DNA from: Myrica gale
Taxonomy: Eukaryota > Streptophyta > Magnoliopsida > Fagales > Myricaceae
Direction of reading: 5' to 3'
Assembly (NCBI GenBank): GCA_963930655.1
Contig: OZ005601.1
Location: 15,120,001-15,184,000 of the forward strand
DNA length: 64,000 bases
Part shown: piece after piece, positions 1 to 12,148 of the stretch
Numbering within the stretch: the stretch's first letter is position 1
Layout of the letters: every line of letters starts with the position of its first letter
Program-made: the position numbers and the translations under genes
Notes under the pieces: model-generated
What the model was told of the DNA's origin: nothing
What the model saw: only the letters and a program-made list of their open reading frames with translations
The model's database searches: none

Positions 1-709
1 TTTCAAGGGCCAGGGGCCAATTTCAAGAACAAGTTATGAAAGAAATATTTTCAAGGGCCTGGGGCCAATTTCGAGATTTGAAATGCATTTGAAAAGGTCA
101 AGAGTGGCAAGAGATTTTAGTGCATGGCATGTGCATCACGGAGCATGCATATGCATCATGGGTTTTATGCACTATCTCATGACTTACAGTTATGCATTTC
201 TTTTCTTAACTCTACAGTGTATTGAAGTAAGTATGTTTTTAAAGCCATGTTTTATCAAAGTTCATGTTTCAAATTGTTGTTCCTTACTGAGTCTTTCGAC
301 TCATAGTTTTTAATCGTATCATTCCAGATCCACAAGAAGATTGGGGAGCAGAGGATTATCTCACGTAGAAATCCTAGGAGTTCGGGAGTTGGAGTCGGAA
401 TTTGGTGAACTTCGAGTTAGCACTAGTGAGTGCTGGTTTGTTTTGAGTGTGGTAGTATGTTGCCCTATTACGTTATGTATGAGTTTGCGAACAAGATGCA
501 ATGTAAAGACTTTTATGAGTTATAATTCGTTTATCGAGGGGTTATGTTCATTGAGCTTGTATCTCAGCCAACATGTGGATCCTGAGTGAGTCTTCCGATG
601 TGTATAATAAAAGTTTTTCCGCTGTAAGAGTTAGTGTAAGCGCTGGAGTGTTCCCGGGGAATGCTCGCGGCTGTCACGGTCCCTTCGGGATGGTGTTCGG
701 GGCGTGACA
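1..709 (-). repeat. Edge of a Gypsy-like LTR, truncated by the window
   Basis: Read on the minus strand, the end at 709 begins TGTCACGCCCCG and runs through a segment with GTGACAGCCGCGA to the left edge. The same opening and order (cleavable-looking GC-rich start, then a block containing GGCCCCAGGCCCTTGAAA) occurs on the plus strand in the solo LTR starting at 45755, so the two belong to one family or to close relatives. Only one end is visible, so neither target-site duplication nor element length can be given. The assignment to Gypsy rests on the TG..CA ends and the kilobase length of the second copy, which is inference. The small ORFs inside resemble no protein. Confidence 0.6.
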
Positions 710-721
710 CTATGATTATGA

Positions 722-1921
722 GATATAACAGATGTATGTGAAAATCGCATTCTTGAATGGGCACATCCATGAAGAAATTTATATGGACCAGCCAAAAGGT
801 TTCATATCTCGGAAAAATGAATCAAAAGTGTGCAAATTGGAGAAATCTATTTATGACCTAAAACAAGCATCACGTTGTTGGAACATCCGTTTTGATGAGT
901 CAACAAAATGTTTGTTTTCTCACAAAACATGGATAAACCTTGTGTCTACAAGAAGGTTAGTGGGAATGCTATCACTTTTTTGGTTATTTATTGGATGACA
1001 TACTACTCAGTGGGAATGATATAGACACTTTGTCATCTGTGAAAATGTGATTGTCTAACCAATTTTCAATGAAAGACCTTGGGGAAGCATCCTACATACT
1101 CAGGATCAAAGTGTTTAGAGACCGAAAGAAGAGATTATTGAGTCTCTCACAGGTCAATTATGTTGACAGGATATTGGCTATATTTAACATGGTAAATTCC
1201 AAGAAAGGGTTTCTACCCTTTAGACATAAAATTCATCTCTCTAAGCAGACGTGTCCAAAAACACATAAAGAAAGAGAGAAGATGAGTAAATGTCATCTTG
1301 CTTCGGCTGTAGGGAGTCTCATGCAATTAGCGTCGTGAATAGATACCAATCTAGGTCCAGAACATTGGTCAGCAGTGAAACATATCCTCAGGTATTTGAG
1401 AAATATAAAACATTATTTCTTAGTGTATGACAGTGAGGATCTGACTGTCCAAGGATATATACATTTTGGATATTCAATCAAACATTGCAGATAGAAGATC
1501 AACATCTAGATTTGTGTTCCTTCTTGGCAAATGAGCATTCATTTGGAAAAGTTTCAAGCAAAGTATTACTGTTGATTCTACAACTGAGGCAGAATATGTT
1601 GCTGCAAGTGAAGCTGCAAAGGAAGCTGTGTGGATTAGCAAGATCATTCAAGAACTTGAAGTTGTCCTTTCGATTGAGGCGTATATTCCCTTATACTGCG
1701 ATAACAATGGTGCAATTGTACATGCAGTGGAGCCAACGTCTCATCAAAGGACAACGCACATAGAACGTCGTTTTCACTTAATATGTGATATCATATCTAG
1801 AGGTGATGTCACAATGGTGAAGGTTGCATCAGCTGATCCATTTACGAAGCTTTTATCTCAGAAAATGTTTGAAAAACATATTAAGGATATGAGTTTGAGA
1901 TATATTTATGATTGGGTTTGA
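722..1921 (+). pseudogene. Copia retrotransposon pol remnant (RT and RNase H)
   Basis: Broken frames together read as the C-terminal half of a Ty1/Copia polyprotein. In order: an RT start (VKIAFLNGHIHEEIYMDQP), a KSIYDLKQASRCW block (family form is SLYGLKQAPRxW), the FSMKDLGEASYILRIKV segment, an HWSAVKHILRYL block, and an RNase H tail with TTHIERRFHLICDII and ADPFTKLLSQKMFEKH. The catalytic YVDD region is not readable, and stops or frame changes occur near 998, 1338 and 1490. The element is therefore dead and 5'-truncated; the Gypsy-like LTR edge lies immediately upstream. The final frame closes at 1921. Confidence 0.85.
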
Positions 1922-2880
1922 CGTTTTGTTTTTCCCATTATTATTTGATAATAAAATGTAATTTGTTTTTCACATAGATTATTGTTGTTGTGAGTTTATA
2001 CGTAACATGAGATGTTATGTATATAAATTTGTTCAGGTAACATTGTATAGAAATCTTGCTAGAGATTAATGAATCAAAGGCAGAGAATAATGATTTTTCA
2101 GTTCCTTGTAAGCCTGAAATTGTTCTAGACTTTTGTATCATAAAGTCTACACTTGGTTTGCAGAGAATGATTTATTCCATCATTGAGGTATGACCTTAAG
2201 CAGACAAGTGGGTGTCATGTAACAACTACATACACTGAACAGGATCCAATTAAGAATGCCTTTTGGAATGATCATTGTCAGGTTAAAGGTTGTTTTATCA
2301 CAATTCGGTATTGTCCTTAGACCAGAGAGGTTTGTATTTATTCATATTTTGACATTGTCAACCGGTGATGTCCATTCAGGACTATATACGAACATATTAG
2401 GTTGTGCGGTTGATGGATGAGTTATATGAATGTTACAATATGTTGATGAACTTGATTGTAATTAGTAAAAGCCTTGATTTTATTAGAAGAAGAGTTCTTC
2501 ATTTTAATACTACACCTGGAATTTGAGATCCCTAGGGATCCTATGTCTCACGCTTTCTCTAGGGTTTCTCAAGGCCTATAAATATAACTCTTATATTTCA
2601 AGCGGTTGATCATCAAAATCTATTAGAGAAATCCCAAAAAGAGAGAGTGGCATTAATCCTTTAGGAGGCAACACATCTTAGTTGTTGTTCTGAATTACTG
2701 GAGTATTTGATTGGATCCTAAAGCGACTTGAGATTTGTGGATTCCTAAATTCCTGTATCAGGTAGGTAATCGAATCCACAATAGTAATTATAATCATGAT
2801 TGATGTTTTGTTGAAAACATGTTGTTTATTTTAGTTTAATTCCGCATAAACTATCACTTATACCTGGTGCAACGATAGAA
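1922..2880 (+). repeat. Probable 3' region and LTR of the Copia remnant
   Basis: AT-rich non-coding sequence directly follows the RNase H stop. It contains a TATA-like stretch (CCTATAAATATAAC, about 2576-2590) followed by a leader-like segment, as expected for the U3-R part of a plant Copia LTR. I could not place TG and CA ends or a duplicated copy, so the limits are approximate and the LTR call is inference. It ends where LINE-like sequence begins. Confidence 0.4.
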
Positions 2881-2889
2881 GAGGAGCTA

Positions 2890-5654
2890 GGAGGATTTAG
2901 GAGAGGCTGGACAAGGGGTATCCAACACTGTTTGTAACTCTATTTTCCGAAGCCTTTGATCTCTCATCTGCCCCGTACCTCATCAGACCACTGCACACTT
3001 TTGTTTCAAACTGTTGGTTCTTCTCTTTCGGGTCCCAAGCCTTATAGGTTTGAATAATTTTGGTTAAAAGAAATATCTAGTCACAAAATCATCAACGACG
3101 CTTGGCAATGTTCCCCAACGGGGTCCCTTGCTTTTTGCCTTGTAGCCAAGCTCCTGTCCACAGAAAGGCTCTTCAAATTTGGAACAAAAATACTGTCGGC
3201 AATCTTGCTAAAAAAAGATTCTGTCTTTATATAGGCAACTTGTTTCTCTGGAATCACAAAGTTCTACTGAGTCGCGGGAATGGAGATTGTTAGCACGCGT
3301 AGACTCATTCAAGCGGTCTTGAAGCAGGAAGAAGATCTTTGGTGATCTAAATCCAGAGTTCAGTGGTTGACTACGACAGATCTAAATACTGAGTTTTTTC
3401 ACATTTCCACTATCATCAGCCGGCGGAGAAATGATATTTCGTCTCTGCAAGACAGTTCAGGCCAGTGGTTTTCAGATAGAGATTCAATTGGGCATACGTT
3501 GATAGAACATTTTTCTACATTATATCAAACCTCCAATCCGGTGCGAGTTGATCAACTTCACGAACTGATTCCTCAGCTGGTTATCGAAACTACAAATGTG
3601 TTTTTATGTAGCATTCCGGAGGCTTTGGAGAGTTTTAGCACTGTCAAACAATTGGGTCCTTCAAAAGCACCGGCCCCGATGTTATGACTGCCTCTTTATA
3701 TCAAAAATATTGGAGTACGGTTGGTCCTTTGGTTATTTCCATGATTTGTCGCTTTTTCATATCTCGTTATTTGCTGAAAAGTTTAAATCATACTTACATT
3801 GCTCTATTGCCGAAAGTTAACAATCCTGGGAAAATCGAGCAATTTAATCCAATTGGACTTTGCAACGTATGCTGTAAAATAATCTCCAAGTTGCTGGCCA
3901 ATCGCTTGAAGACACTTTTACCAAAGCTAATATCAACCTCACAATATGCTTTTGTTCCTGAACGTATAATTCAAGATAATTCTATTTGCACCTCAGAATT
4001 GATACATTATATGAACAATAAAACGGGAAGCAGTGGTTTGAGGGCCTTAAAGCTTGATATGGCTCAAGCGTATTATCAAATGGAATGGAGCTTTATTTTA
4101 AAGGTTATGAGATGTTTCGATTTTAGTCCATCTTGGATTCAGCTAATACATCAGTGTTTAGCAACTGTTTCATACTCTCTCCTCCTCAGTGGTAGTACTT
4201 TTGGTAGGATTACACCTAGCAGAGGACTCAGACAAGGAGACTCTCTCTCTCTCTCTTTTCCTATTCATCCTAGCTTCTGAAGTTGTCACTCGGATTTTTC
4301 AAAAACAAGAGAGTATGAGGTTATTTCATGGGATTCAGGCTACTAGAATCGCACCTTCAGTCACTCATCTGCTTTTTGCTGATGATTTATTTGTGTTGGG
4401 GAGAACCAATCTGCGAGAAGCGAGAAGTGTAGAGAACTCTTTGCATACTTATTGCACCTGGACCGGGCAGTGTATCAACAAGCTAAAATCTTCTATCTAT
4501 TTTAGCCCCAACACACACTGTGATATGAAGCAGGTAATTTTGAATCACCTTGGTCTTAAAGAGATGAGAAGAGACAACAAATATTTAGGGTTGCCTTTTT
4601 TTGGGTCGTACAAAATCTCACCATTTCTCTCTTCTCAAAGATCGAGTGGTCTCTAAGTTAGCTGGATGGAAAAGCAAAACCCTATCACAAGCTGGTTGTA
4701 CCACTTTAATCAAGTCAGTCGCTACTTCTCTCTCACAGTACTATACGCAGTCCACCTACTTCCTTCGGGCTGGTGTGAAAAGGTGGATAGGTTGATGACG
4801 GACTTTTGGAGGGATTTTTCCACTCATAAAAACATAAATTTTACTCCAAGGCTTAGAGTACTATCTGTCAACCTAAGCAAAATGGTGTTCTGGGTTTGCG
4901 CAAGATGACAGATAAATCGAGTTTTTATCATGAAGTTGGGATGGCATATCTTGACTAGGCATGATTCTTTATGCGTTTTGATCCTTAAAGCCAAATACTT
5001 TCCTAACAGTTCTTTTCTTTAATCTAGTCCAAAACCGGGAGCATATCTGACTTGGCAGAGCCTTTCAACGATTCAAGATCTAGTCCAAGCTGATTTTTGC
5101 TTTTTGGCTCGTAATGGCGCTACTGTTAGCATCAAGGAGGACCCTTGGATTCCTCTTTTACCCGACTGTTTGGCAGCAGCAGGCAGAGAAAAATTGTCAG
5201 GTCAGATGGGTGGCAAAGCTAATAGAGGAGACCACTGGACAATGGGACGTGCAACTGATTCAATCTCTTTTCACACTGAACACAGTGCACCACATTTTAG
5301 CACTTCCATCTCCCTCTTCAGTGCACCGGGACACTTTCATTTGGACGCCAGATCCAAGAGGCCTCTTCTCAGTTAAAGGTGCAGTCCAAAAAAATGCAAG
5401 AAGCTCGGTGTCCTCCTAGGCTACTATTGGCAGAGCAAGACTGGTCAAAATTATGGAAGTTACGGCTACAAGAACGTCTCAAACTTGTTATGTGGAAAGT
5501 GGCAAGTGAGGCCATCCCAGTCCGTGCACCTACCTTCCGTTGCAAAATATTGAGATCTATTCTCACGTGTTGCATCAATTGTTCTAATCAAGCGGAAACT
5601 ATTCTTCACGTGTTTCGGGACTGCTCCATTGCTCGTATCTTTGTGCAGGCCTGA
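2890..5654 (+). pseudogene. Degenerate L1-type LINE (endonuclease tail, RT, zf-RVT)
   Basis: Split frames read as a plant non-LTR retrotransposon ORF2. The region begins with the end of the AP-endonuclease domain (RLDKGYP..., then RPLHTF where homologues have SDHxP). RT follows: LLPKVNNPGKIEQFNPIGLC, CKIISKLLANRLK, QYAFVPERIIQDN, LDMAQAYYQMEW, GLRQGD, and the catalytic box LLFADD at about 4371-4388. It ends with a Cys/His zf-RVT region (LKLVMWKVASEAIPVRAP ... CCINC ... ILHVFRDC). At least six frame breaks and stops are present, including one right after GLRQGD. It lacks ORF1 and a clear poly(A) tail. The family differs from the two LINEs inside VPS8. Confidence 0.85.
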
Positions 5655-5854
5655 AACATGTAAGGTGGGCCGGCCTTGTAAAGGAGAGAGTCTCTCAACA
5701 GCCCATTACAAGTAAATTGGGCCGCGATATCTTGGTATCATCATAAGCTACAAAAATTTATTAGAAAAAATTACAAATCATCCATTAAGTTTTATCCTCT
5801 TTTTAAAAGCCTAATTGAATTTTAAAAAGAAAAAAAAACCATTAAATTTATCAT

Positions 5855-7020
5855 TGTTAGCCCAATGTTGTTTTACAAACTATCTATAAATGATTTTGAT
5901 GATAACAAAAGTTTCTAAGTTTTTTATGTCTTTAGATTTATTTTGTCAATCCACAAATTCAAAGTTATATCTACAAAATGATTGAGTTTATCTCACCAAA
6001 AGTCTTCTCAATGCACTTAAAGAACTTTACACAAGTTGATTGATAAATTCTTCAAGTTATGGACACTTAAAAAATGTTTTGGAATGGAATGAAAACTTCA
6101 ATTATATTGAATTTTGTCTCTAGGGCTTTTAGGTGTCGACACATTCAAGACATGTGTCGACACATTGCACTGACATCCGAAACATGTGTTTTAGATCAAA
6201 ACATGTGTCGATACATTTCACTGTCTCCCGAGCGCTAATTTTTAGTTCAAATTTCATGTGTCAGCACATGTCATTTGATGTGTCGACACATTACACGATT
6301 TTGAGGATTTTTCGGAATGACATCAGACACATCAAATCGCTCCTTAATTCATGAGCAACTCTTCAACGGCTATTCTCACCTACCCAGTCGACCGTTGAAG
6401 ACAAAATAACTTAAATACATGACCGGTAGCTGAAGAAAGAGAGAGCTCTCACTTACACGCACGAATTTGCATTTACTCCGTGACCTAACTTCTTGTGAAA
6501 GAGAGAAGCTCCGCACCTACCAAGAAGATCTGTTATTTCCTTGCCATATTTCAAGTCTTCTATTGTAAATTTTATCCTCTTCCTATCATTTGCGCCTCAC
6601 ATTTGTAAATTCGACTTTAAGAGCCAATACGTGAGTTTTCTATTTGTACCCATTCAAGTTAAACCTTGTGAGTGTTGGGTAAACACTGAGTCCTACTCTT
6701 GTGAGTAGAAGAAATCCCTAGGTATTGGGATTTGAGAAGAAGAGTTAAAGCGTAAGCTCGAGGAAGCTAATGTGTACTACCTATTTGATAGATAGTGGAG
6801 AAAGCCCAAGGAAGTCAATAGCCTTGGGGGTGGATGTAGGCAAGAGTTTGGTCGAACCACCTAAAAATTACGGTGTCATCTCTTCAACCCTTACCTTCTT
6901 AAGTTTTATTCTTACTCTTGTTCTTATCTCTTGTGGTTGATGTTTTAAATCTCTTTAGAAATTGTTAATTTTTATTAAAACTCAATTCAACCCCCTCTTG
7001 GGTTGCTACATAGACTTTCA
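5855..7020 (+). repeat. Copia 5' LTR (1166 bp)
   Basis: It starts TGTTAGCCCAA and ends GACTTTCA, and a Met-tRNA primer binding site follows at once. The boundaries are confirmed by a solo copy of the same LTR in reverse orientation at 27636-28953, which ends at the same bases and has a perfect 5-bp TSD. The left flanking 5 bases are ATCAT. The U3 part (6130-6300) carries several TGTCGACACA-type palindromes. No matching 3' LTR was found downstream, so the element is truncated. Confidence 0.85.
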
Positions 7021-7022
7021 AT

Positions 7023-7035
7023 TGGTATCAGAGCT
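7023..7035 (+). other. Primer binding site (initiator Met-tRNA)
   Basis: TGGTATCAGAGCT begins two bases after the LTR. TGGTATCAGAGC is the standard PBS of plant Copia elements, complementary to the 3' end of initiator methionine tRNA. It fixes the LTR end and the plus-strand orientation of the element. Confidence 0.9.
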
Positions 7036-7053
7036 GAGGTTTCAACTCTTTTA

Positions 7054-8424
7054 ATGGCAAGCCTAGTTAGTACCTCCTTAGCTTAAGGTCAATCCACAAA
7101 TAGACCACCACTCTTCAATGAAACATGTTATAACTATTGGAAAGCAAGAATGAGAAACTATATTCAAGCTATAGATTATGATGTATGGAAAATAATCTCA
7201 AATGACCCTAGATTCCCTAGAAATAAGGAAGGTATATTGAAGGATGAAAAGGAATTTGATGATGATGATTTGAAACTCATGTCTTTAAACTCAAAAGTTA
7301 TGAATGTGTTATATTGTGTTTTAGATTCAAATGAGTTTAATCGTATTTCCGGTTGTGAGACCGCAAAACAAATTTGGGATAAACTCCAAGTGACTCATGA
7401 AGGTACAAATCAAGTAAAGGAATCTAAAATCAATATGCTTGTTCATAGTTATGAGCCCTTTAAAATGAAATCCGATGAATCTATCTCATCCATGTTTACT
7501 TGCTTTACTAATATTGTAAATGGTCTTAAATCTCTCGGTAAAGAATATACTAACGATGAAATGGTGAGAAAAATTATTAGGTGCTTACCTAAAGCTTGGG
7601 AACCCAAGGTCACTGCTATTCAAGAAACAAAAGATTTGACCAAGCTCTCATTAGATGAACTCATGGGTTCTCTCATGACACATGAGATGAACCAAGTAAA
7701 GGGAGATGAGGAAGAAGGCAAAGGAAAGAAAGAAATTGCCTTGAAAGCCTCATGCTCAAGTAGTGATGAGTCTTCCGAAGACGATGAAGAAATGACATTA
7801 TTCACCAAGAAGTTCAAGAATTTCTTTCGGAGGAAACAAGGAGATAAAAGATTTCAAAGAAAGATAAGCTACGAAGGAGATAGTAGCACGAAAAATGAGA
7901 TTATTTGTTTTGGATGCAAAAAGCCGAGACACATAAAGACGGATTGTCCCAACCTTGAATCTCATAAGAAATCCAAGAATTTCAAAGACAAGAAGAAAGT
8001 CTTCTTGGCTGCATGGGGAGAATCTGACGATAGTGATGTTGAAGAAGTTGCAAATCTAGGCTTCATGGCAAATGATGATGACGAAGAGGTACAAGAGTCT
8101 TTGACTTTATTCTCCTTTGATGACTTACGAGAAGCTTTTAATGAACAATACATTGAATTGAAAAACATATTTTCAAAGTATTGTTATCTCAAAAAGAATC
8201 ATGAAATGCTCATTCAAGAAAGTGATTCCTTAAAATGTCAAGTCGTTTCTCTTAAAGAGAATCTTGCAAAAGTCATTAAGGGAAAAGTAAATGTTGTTCA
8301 AGAAGAGTCAATAGTTTTAAAATTGGAAAACAATTGTTTAAAAGAAAAAGTTGACTCTCTTACTCAAGACCTTGCCAGATTTACTCAAGGAAGGAAAAAT
8401 CTTGAAATTCTCCTTGGTTCATAA
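7054..8424 (+). pseudogene. Copia gag polyprotein, interrupted by an early stop
   Basis: The ATG at 7054 begins a gag frame (MASLVSTS...), but TAA at 7084-7086 stops it at codon 11. The same frame is then open to 8424. It contains the UBN2/copia-gag fold (YWKARMRNYIQAIDYDVWKII, SCETAKQIWDKL-like, RCLPKAWEPKVTAI), an acidic linker, a zinc knuckle CFGCKKPRHIKTDC (CX2CX4HX4C, with Pro in place of the usual Gly), and a Lys/Glu-rich coiled-coil tail. It lies 19 bases after the PBS. The premature stop is the only lesion seen across about 450 codons, so the copy looks fairly young. Confidence 0.85.
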
Positions 8425-8640
8425 AGGTGTTGTTTCAACAAAAGTGGCATTGGGTATGATTCTTTCAAGAATAAAAAATCTTATTCCTATATGATTACAA
8501 AATCTTCTTCATCATTCGTTATATGCAACTCTTATGGAAAGAATGGATACATTTCACACACTTGTCCAACTAGAAAGAAAACCACCCAAGGAATCAAATT
8601 TGTATGGATTCTCACTTATATAGATTTTATAGCAACTCTA
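8425..8640 (+). pseudogene. Copia gag-protease junction remnant
   Basis: After the gag stop, a short readable stretch has a degraded second knuckle (ICNSYGKNGYISHTCP, with Cys to Tyr and His to Tyr changes) followed by Lys-rich sequence. Similarity then ends. No protease, integrase, RT or RNase H follows, so the element is cut at about 8640. Confidence 0.6.
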
Positions 8641-8689
8641 AAAACAATGTTTTATCTTTTTTACAGCACCTCTAAGTCCAAGACAATAT

Positions 8690-9660
8690 GATTTTCCAGT
8701 AACTATAAAATCAAGACAATACAGCAACTATAATCGTCCCAAAATTCCAGCAATCTTAAAAGCCAATAACGAATCCATTATCAAGTAACTTTCATCTAAT
8801 ATTCAAGTCAAATATTAGTAATCTATATACTAATTATGAAATCAAATTTCCAGCACATTAGATCTGCAAAATATCAAACAAGATAATGGTTAGCACATTC
8901 AAAGATCACAAGAATAACGACAATAAAGATAACACCACGATTTTGGTTACGAAGTGAAAATCTCTTGAGGATGACTTCCTCCAAGAGACAAAAATATTAC
9001 GAGTGTGTAAAGGTCACACCAATCGATCCACTAAGAACTTTCGAACTTCACAAGACAGTGATCCTAAGCAAACTCCATTTACTTTTTAGATTCCTCAATC
9101 TTCAATAAAGCCACCCAAGAAACCTTCTTGAGCTGGTGTCTAGCACTCAATTCAATAACCAACAACTCCTGTCAGTTCTTATGGATGTCAACAAACTCGT
9201 CGACCCTTCTTCTTAGGGAAACCCTCAAGAATCTTCAATGTTTGTGAGGCGATCTTAACAACAACCAAAGGAAAAAAATAGCTCTTCAATCATCTCACAT
9301 TCACAACCTTCCGCCAGAGTGAAGAAATCAGTCTCTCACAATCAGATATGAACAGATCAGATTTTCTCACAATGAGAGAAAATAGAGGATATTAATTTAG
9401 AGAGGATTTTTGGGAAGTAAGAATATTCAATAGTCGTCCTACTGAGGCAAAGGCTTAGCTTAGGGAAAAGTTTGTATACTGTTTTAGTAAGGGTATAAAG
9501 GTAAAACAAAGTCATTTGGAGGTTTGGGAGAATTTCTAGAATTTTAATTTCAAGTCTGGTAAAATCCCACCAGGTTAACCCTAGGCTAACCATACCAACA
9601 GAATAACCTCCAAACTGTTATGCAACCAATCACATGCAACCAACACCCTTCCAAAGCTTC
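8690..9660 (-). repeat. Unclassified LTR-like AT-rich sequence
   Basis: No coding potential was recognised. On the minus strand, pieces such as CCAAAATCGTGGTG and AGTCATCCTCAAGAG look like the leader/U5 part of a plant LTR, but no paired ends, PBS or duplicate were found. The stretch may be debris from an insertion that truncated the upstream Copia element. The call is weak. Confidence 0.25.
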
Positions 9661-9974
9661 TACCACATTTTTTTTTGCCTGCACAATCTTCATAGACCAG
9701 CAAAGTTGCTATTTACATTCTAAAATGAAAATTACATTTATAAAATTATTGTTTTGCCCATGAAAATAATGTCAACTTACATAAACATTTTCACATGTCA
9801 TTAGCAGTAGGCGGCCGGTGTTCAAGATAAGCTTAAATCTAAAATCACAAGCGTTTCAAAAAATCCTCAAATTCTCAGAATCTCGTAAAACCTAAATTGC
9901 TGCAACATCTTCGAGCATTGTTTTGCATTTGCTTGCGAAAGGAGTCCTAAGAAGAATCAACTGCTGCAAATCTT

Positions 9975-10664
9975 TGTTATTCCTAGGATTAAGGCAACCC
10001 AAGAGGGAGGTGAATTGAGTTTTCAAATTTTTTAAGTTTTAACCCCCAAAATCGTGTTTGCAAATTAAATAATAGTCTAGCACAAGTATATTGATGCAAC
10101 AAGTAAATAAGTATTATGGAAGCAAACACAAGATTTTTAGGTGGTTTGGCAAACACTTCTACATCCACCCCTCAAGCTCATTTACCGAGCCTTGGAGTTT
10201 TCCACTATCTTTCAAATAGTGTGCACTTTTGCTTCCAGGTGCTAGATAACCTTATAAGTGCTTTCTCGGGCTCAACATTCACAACCCTAGTGATTTTTCA
10301 GGCTCACCACTCACAACCTCACTAAAAGAATCACCTCTTTTGAATAGAAATATAAAATAAATGAACTCTCTCAAACACTGAGAGCATATTTTGGAGTTCA
10401 AACTTATGATAAGAAGATTATGCACGGTTTGAAAGTTATGCAAGTATGTTATTCAAATTCTTATCGAAAGTGAAACTAAGAGTTACAAGGTTATACCCTA
10501 TGATCTTAAATTTTCACTTTTGAGCTCATTGCATCTTTTTGATCTTCAAGCTTCTAGTTTTTAGCTGTTTGATAAAAATGTCTTTGTCTTTAAAGATGTT
10601 CATTTTATAAACTTAATCCAATTATTGACATCATCAAAACATCGATTGTGAACAAAAGCCAACA
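9975..10664 (-). repeat. Solo Copia LTR (690 bp)
   Basis: On the minus strand it begins TGTTGGCTTTTG; the plus-strand left edge begins TGTTATTCC and then GGCAACCCAAGAGGG, a motif also found at the inner edge of the LTRs at 5855 and 27636. The flanks are ATCTT on the left and ATCTC on the right, a 4-of-5 match to a target-site duplication. No internal domain is attached, so it is a solo LTR of a relative of that family. An internal GTGGTTTGGCAAACACT-like segment aligns with a similar one near 27810. Confidence 0.65.
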
Positions 10665-11388
10665 ATCTCTTCGATTCTACTATAAGTGAAATCCTAACAT
10701 CACACATTTTTAAGGAATTCTAACCTTGTTTTGTACTTACCCATAGACGAGATTAGTTTTCTCCTCATACGGCTCACAGTACAAAAGTAATGCAAGAAAT
10801 AGTGGATGAATCTTGAAATGTCTCATTTGCTACAACAAACAAGCAAAACTTTAACTAGTACCCAAAAACAATATGACAAAGAAACAAGCTAGTGTTGTGC
10901 CTAGTAAAATCTATCCCTTGCCTTGTTGATGAAGATGGTTATTTAATGTTTTGGTCATACCCAAATTAGTGTTTTCTATTGCAAGTGCTGAGTGAACAAG
11001 TTAGTGTTGTCTGCCTCAAAATTCTTTGTTCCGTGTGTTGTGCAAAATTAATCATTGTTCCCATGTGCCCATACTCACATTTTGGTCCATTTTGAGAATT
11101 ATTTTTTGATTCATTAAGTGTGTGGTCCCAATTTGTAGTCTTGAGATCGCAGGTTCTTTAGTGATTATCTGATTATTTGGTACAGTTTAATATGTTTTGT
11201 TTCCATGTGCAATGACAAAGCCTTATTACTAAATTATCCTCAAGATGTATACTGCTTTGAAATTTGTTAATAGAAGCTGACGTGCTTGATTCTTTTCTAA
11301 AATATGGGTGTTGAATCTTTTCTGAAATCTGAGTATGTGGTCTAGTTAGTATATTTTGTTTTCACATGTTGTGCCCAAGCCTTGTTAC
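10665..11388. other. Intergenic sequence, no gene seen
   Basis: AT-rich, with stops in all frames and no recognisable protein, RNA gene or paired repeat. The interval 11599-12148 between the MITE and the next inverted repeat is of the same character. Confidence 0.5.
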
Positions 11389-11391
11389 TAA

Positions 11392-11595
11392 GGTTGTGTT
11401 TGTGTTGAAATATTTTTGGTATTGGGTTTTGTGTTGGTATTCGGTTTAGTGAAAAAGTGAAAAGAGAGGTAATTTTTTATATTTTTTGTAATTTTTTATA
11501 TTTTTTATGGGAGAGAGAGAGAGAGAGATTATATTGTAGTATTTTATTAGGAGAGAGAGAATATTTTGGGTAATATTGTGTTAGCAAACGCAACC
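11392..11595 (+). mobile_element. Harbinger/Tourist-type MITE (204 bp, TSD TAA)
   Basis: The terminal inverted repeats are GGTTGTGTTTGTGTTG at the left and, read inward from the right, GGTTGCGTTTGCTAAC. A TAA flanks both sides (11389-11391 and 11596-11598). The inside is AT-rich, with (GA)n at about 11514-11528. A relative in reverse orientation sits at 52437-52615 with TSD TAG. The 3-bp TWA/TAG duplication and GG..CC ends fit non-autonomous PIF/Harbinger elements. Confidence 0.8.
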
Positions 11596-12148
11596 TAAAT
11601 TAGCCTTAAGATGTATACTGTTTTGGAATTTGTTAATAAAAAGCTTATGTGTTTGACCAACACTCCATGTTTGATTCTTTTTTCAGTCCTTCTATGTCTT
11701 GAAAATTTACAATAATGAAATCGCCATCTTTGAATGACGACTAACTCAGAAGATATGAACACTACATGGGCTATAATACCCCTCCCGTTTAATTTTCCTA
11801 AACCTATCTTATTTAGCTTAATGAGTTGATTTTATTAAAAAGTTTGATAATTAATGTTGGTATTCATTTTTCAAGGTTAAATAGAATGCTTTTATGATAC
11901 TTTTACATGTTAATATTTTATGAAATGTCAATATTATCCTTAGCTAGAATTTTTATGAACTTTTGCTCTCATTGACTAAACTTTTAATAAATAGGAGTTT
12001 ATTGCCAAAAATATTCTTTTTGACGAATAAAAATTACCTTAAATATTTATTATTTCTGAATTATATATAATTCCTTATTTTATTAGTATGAATTAATTTC
12101 TTAGGTCTTGATACCCTAAACATTTTATAGACCACGTTCATCATTTTT

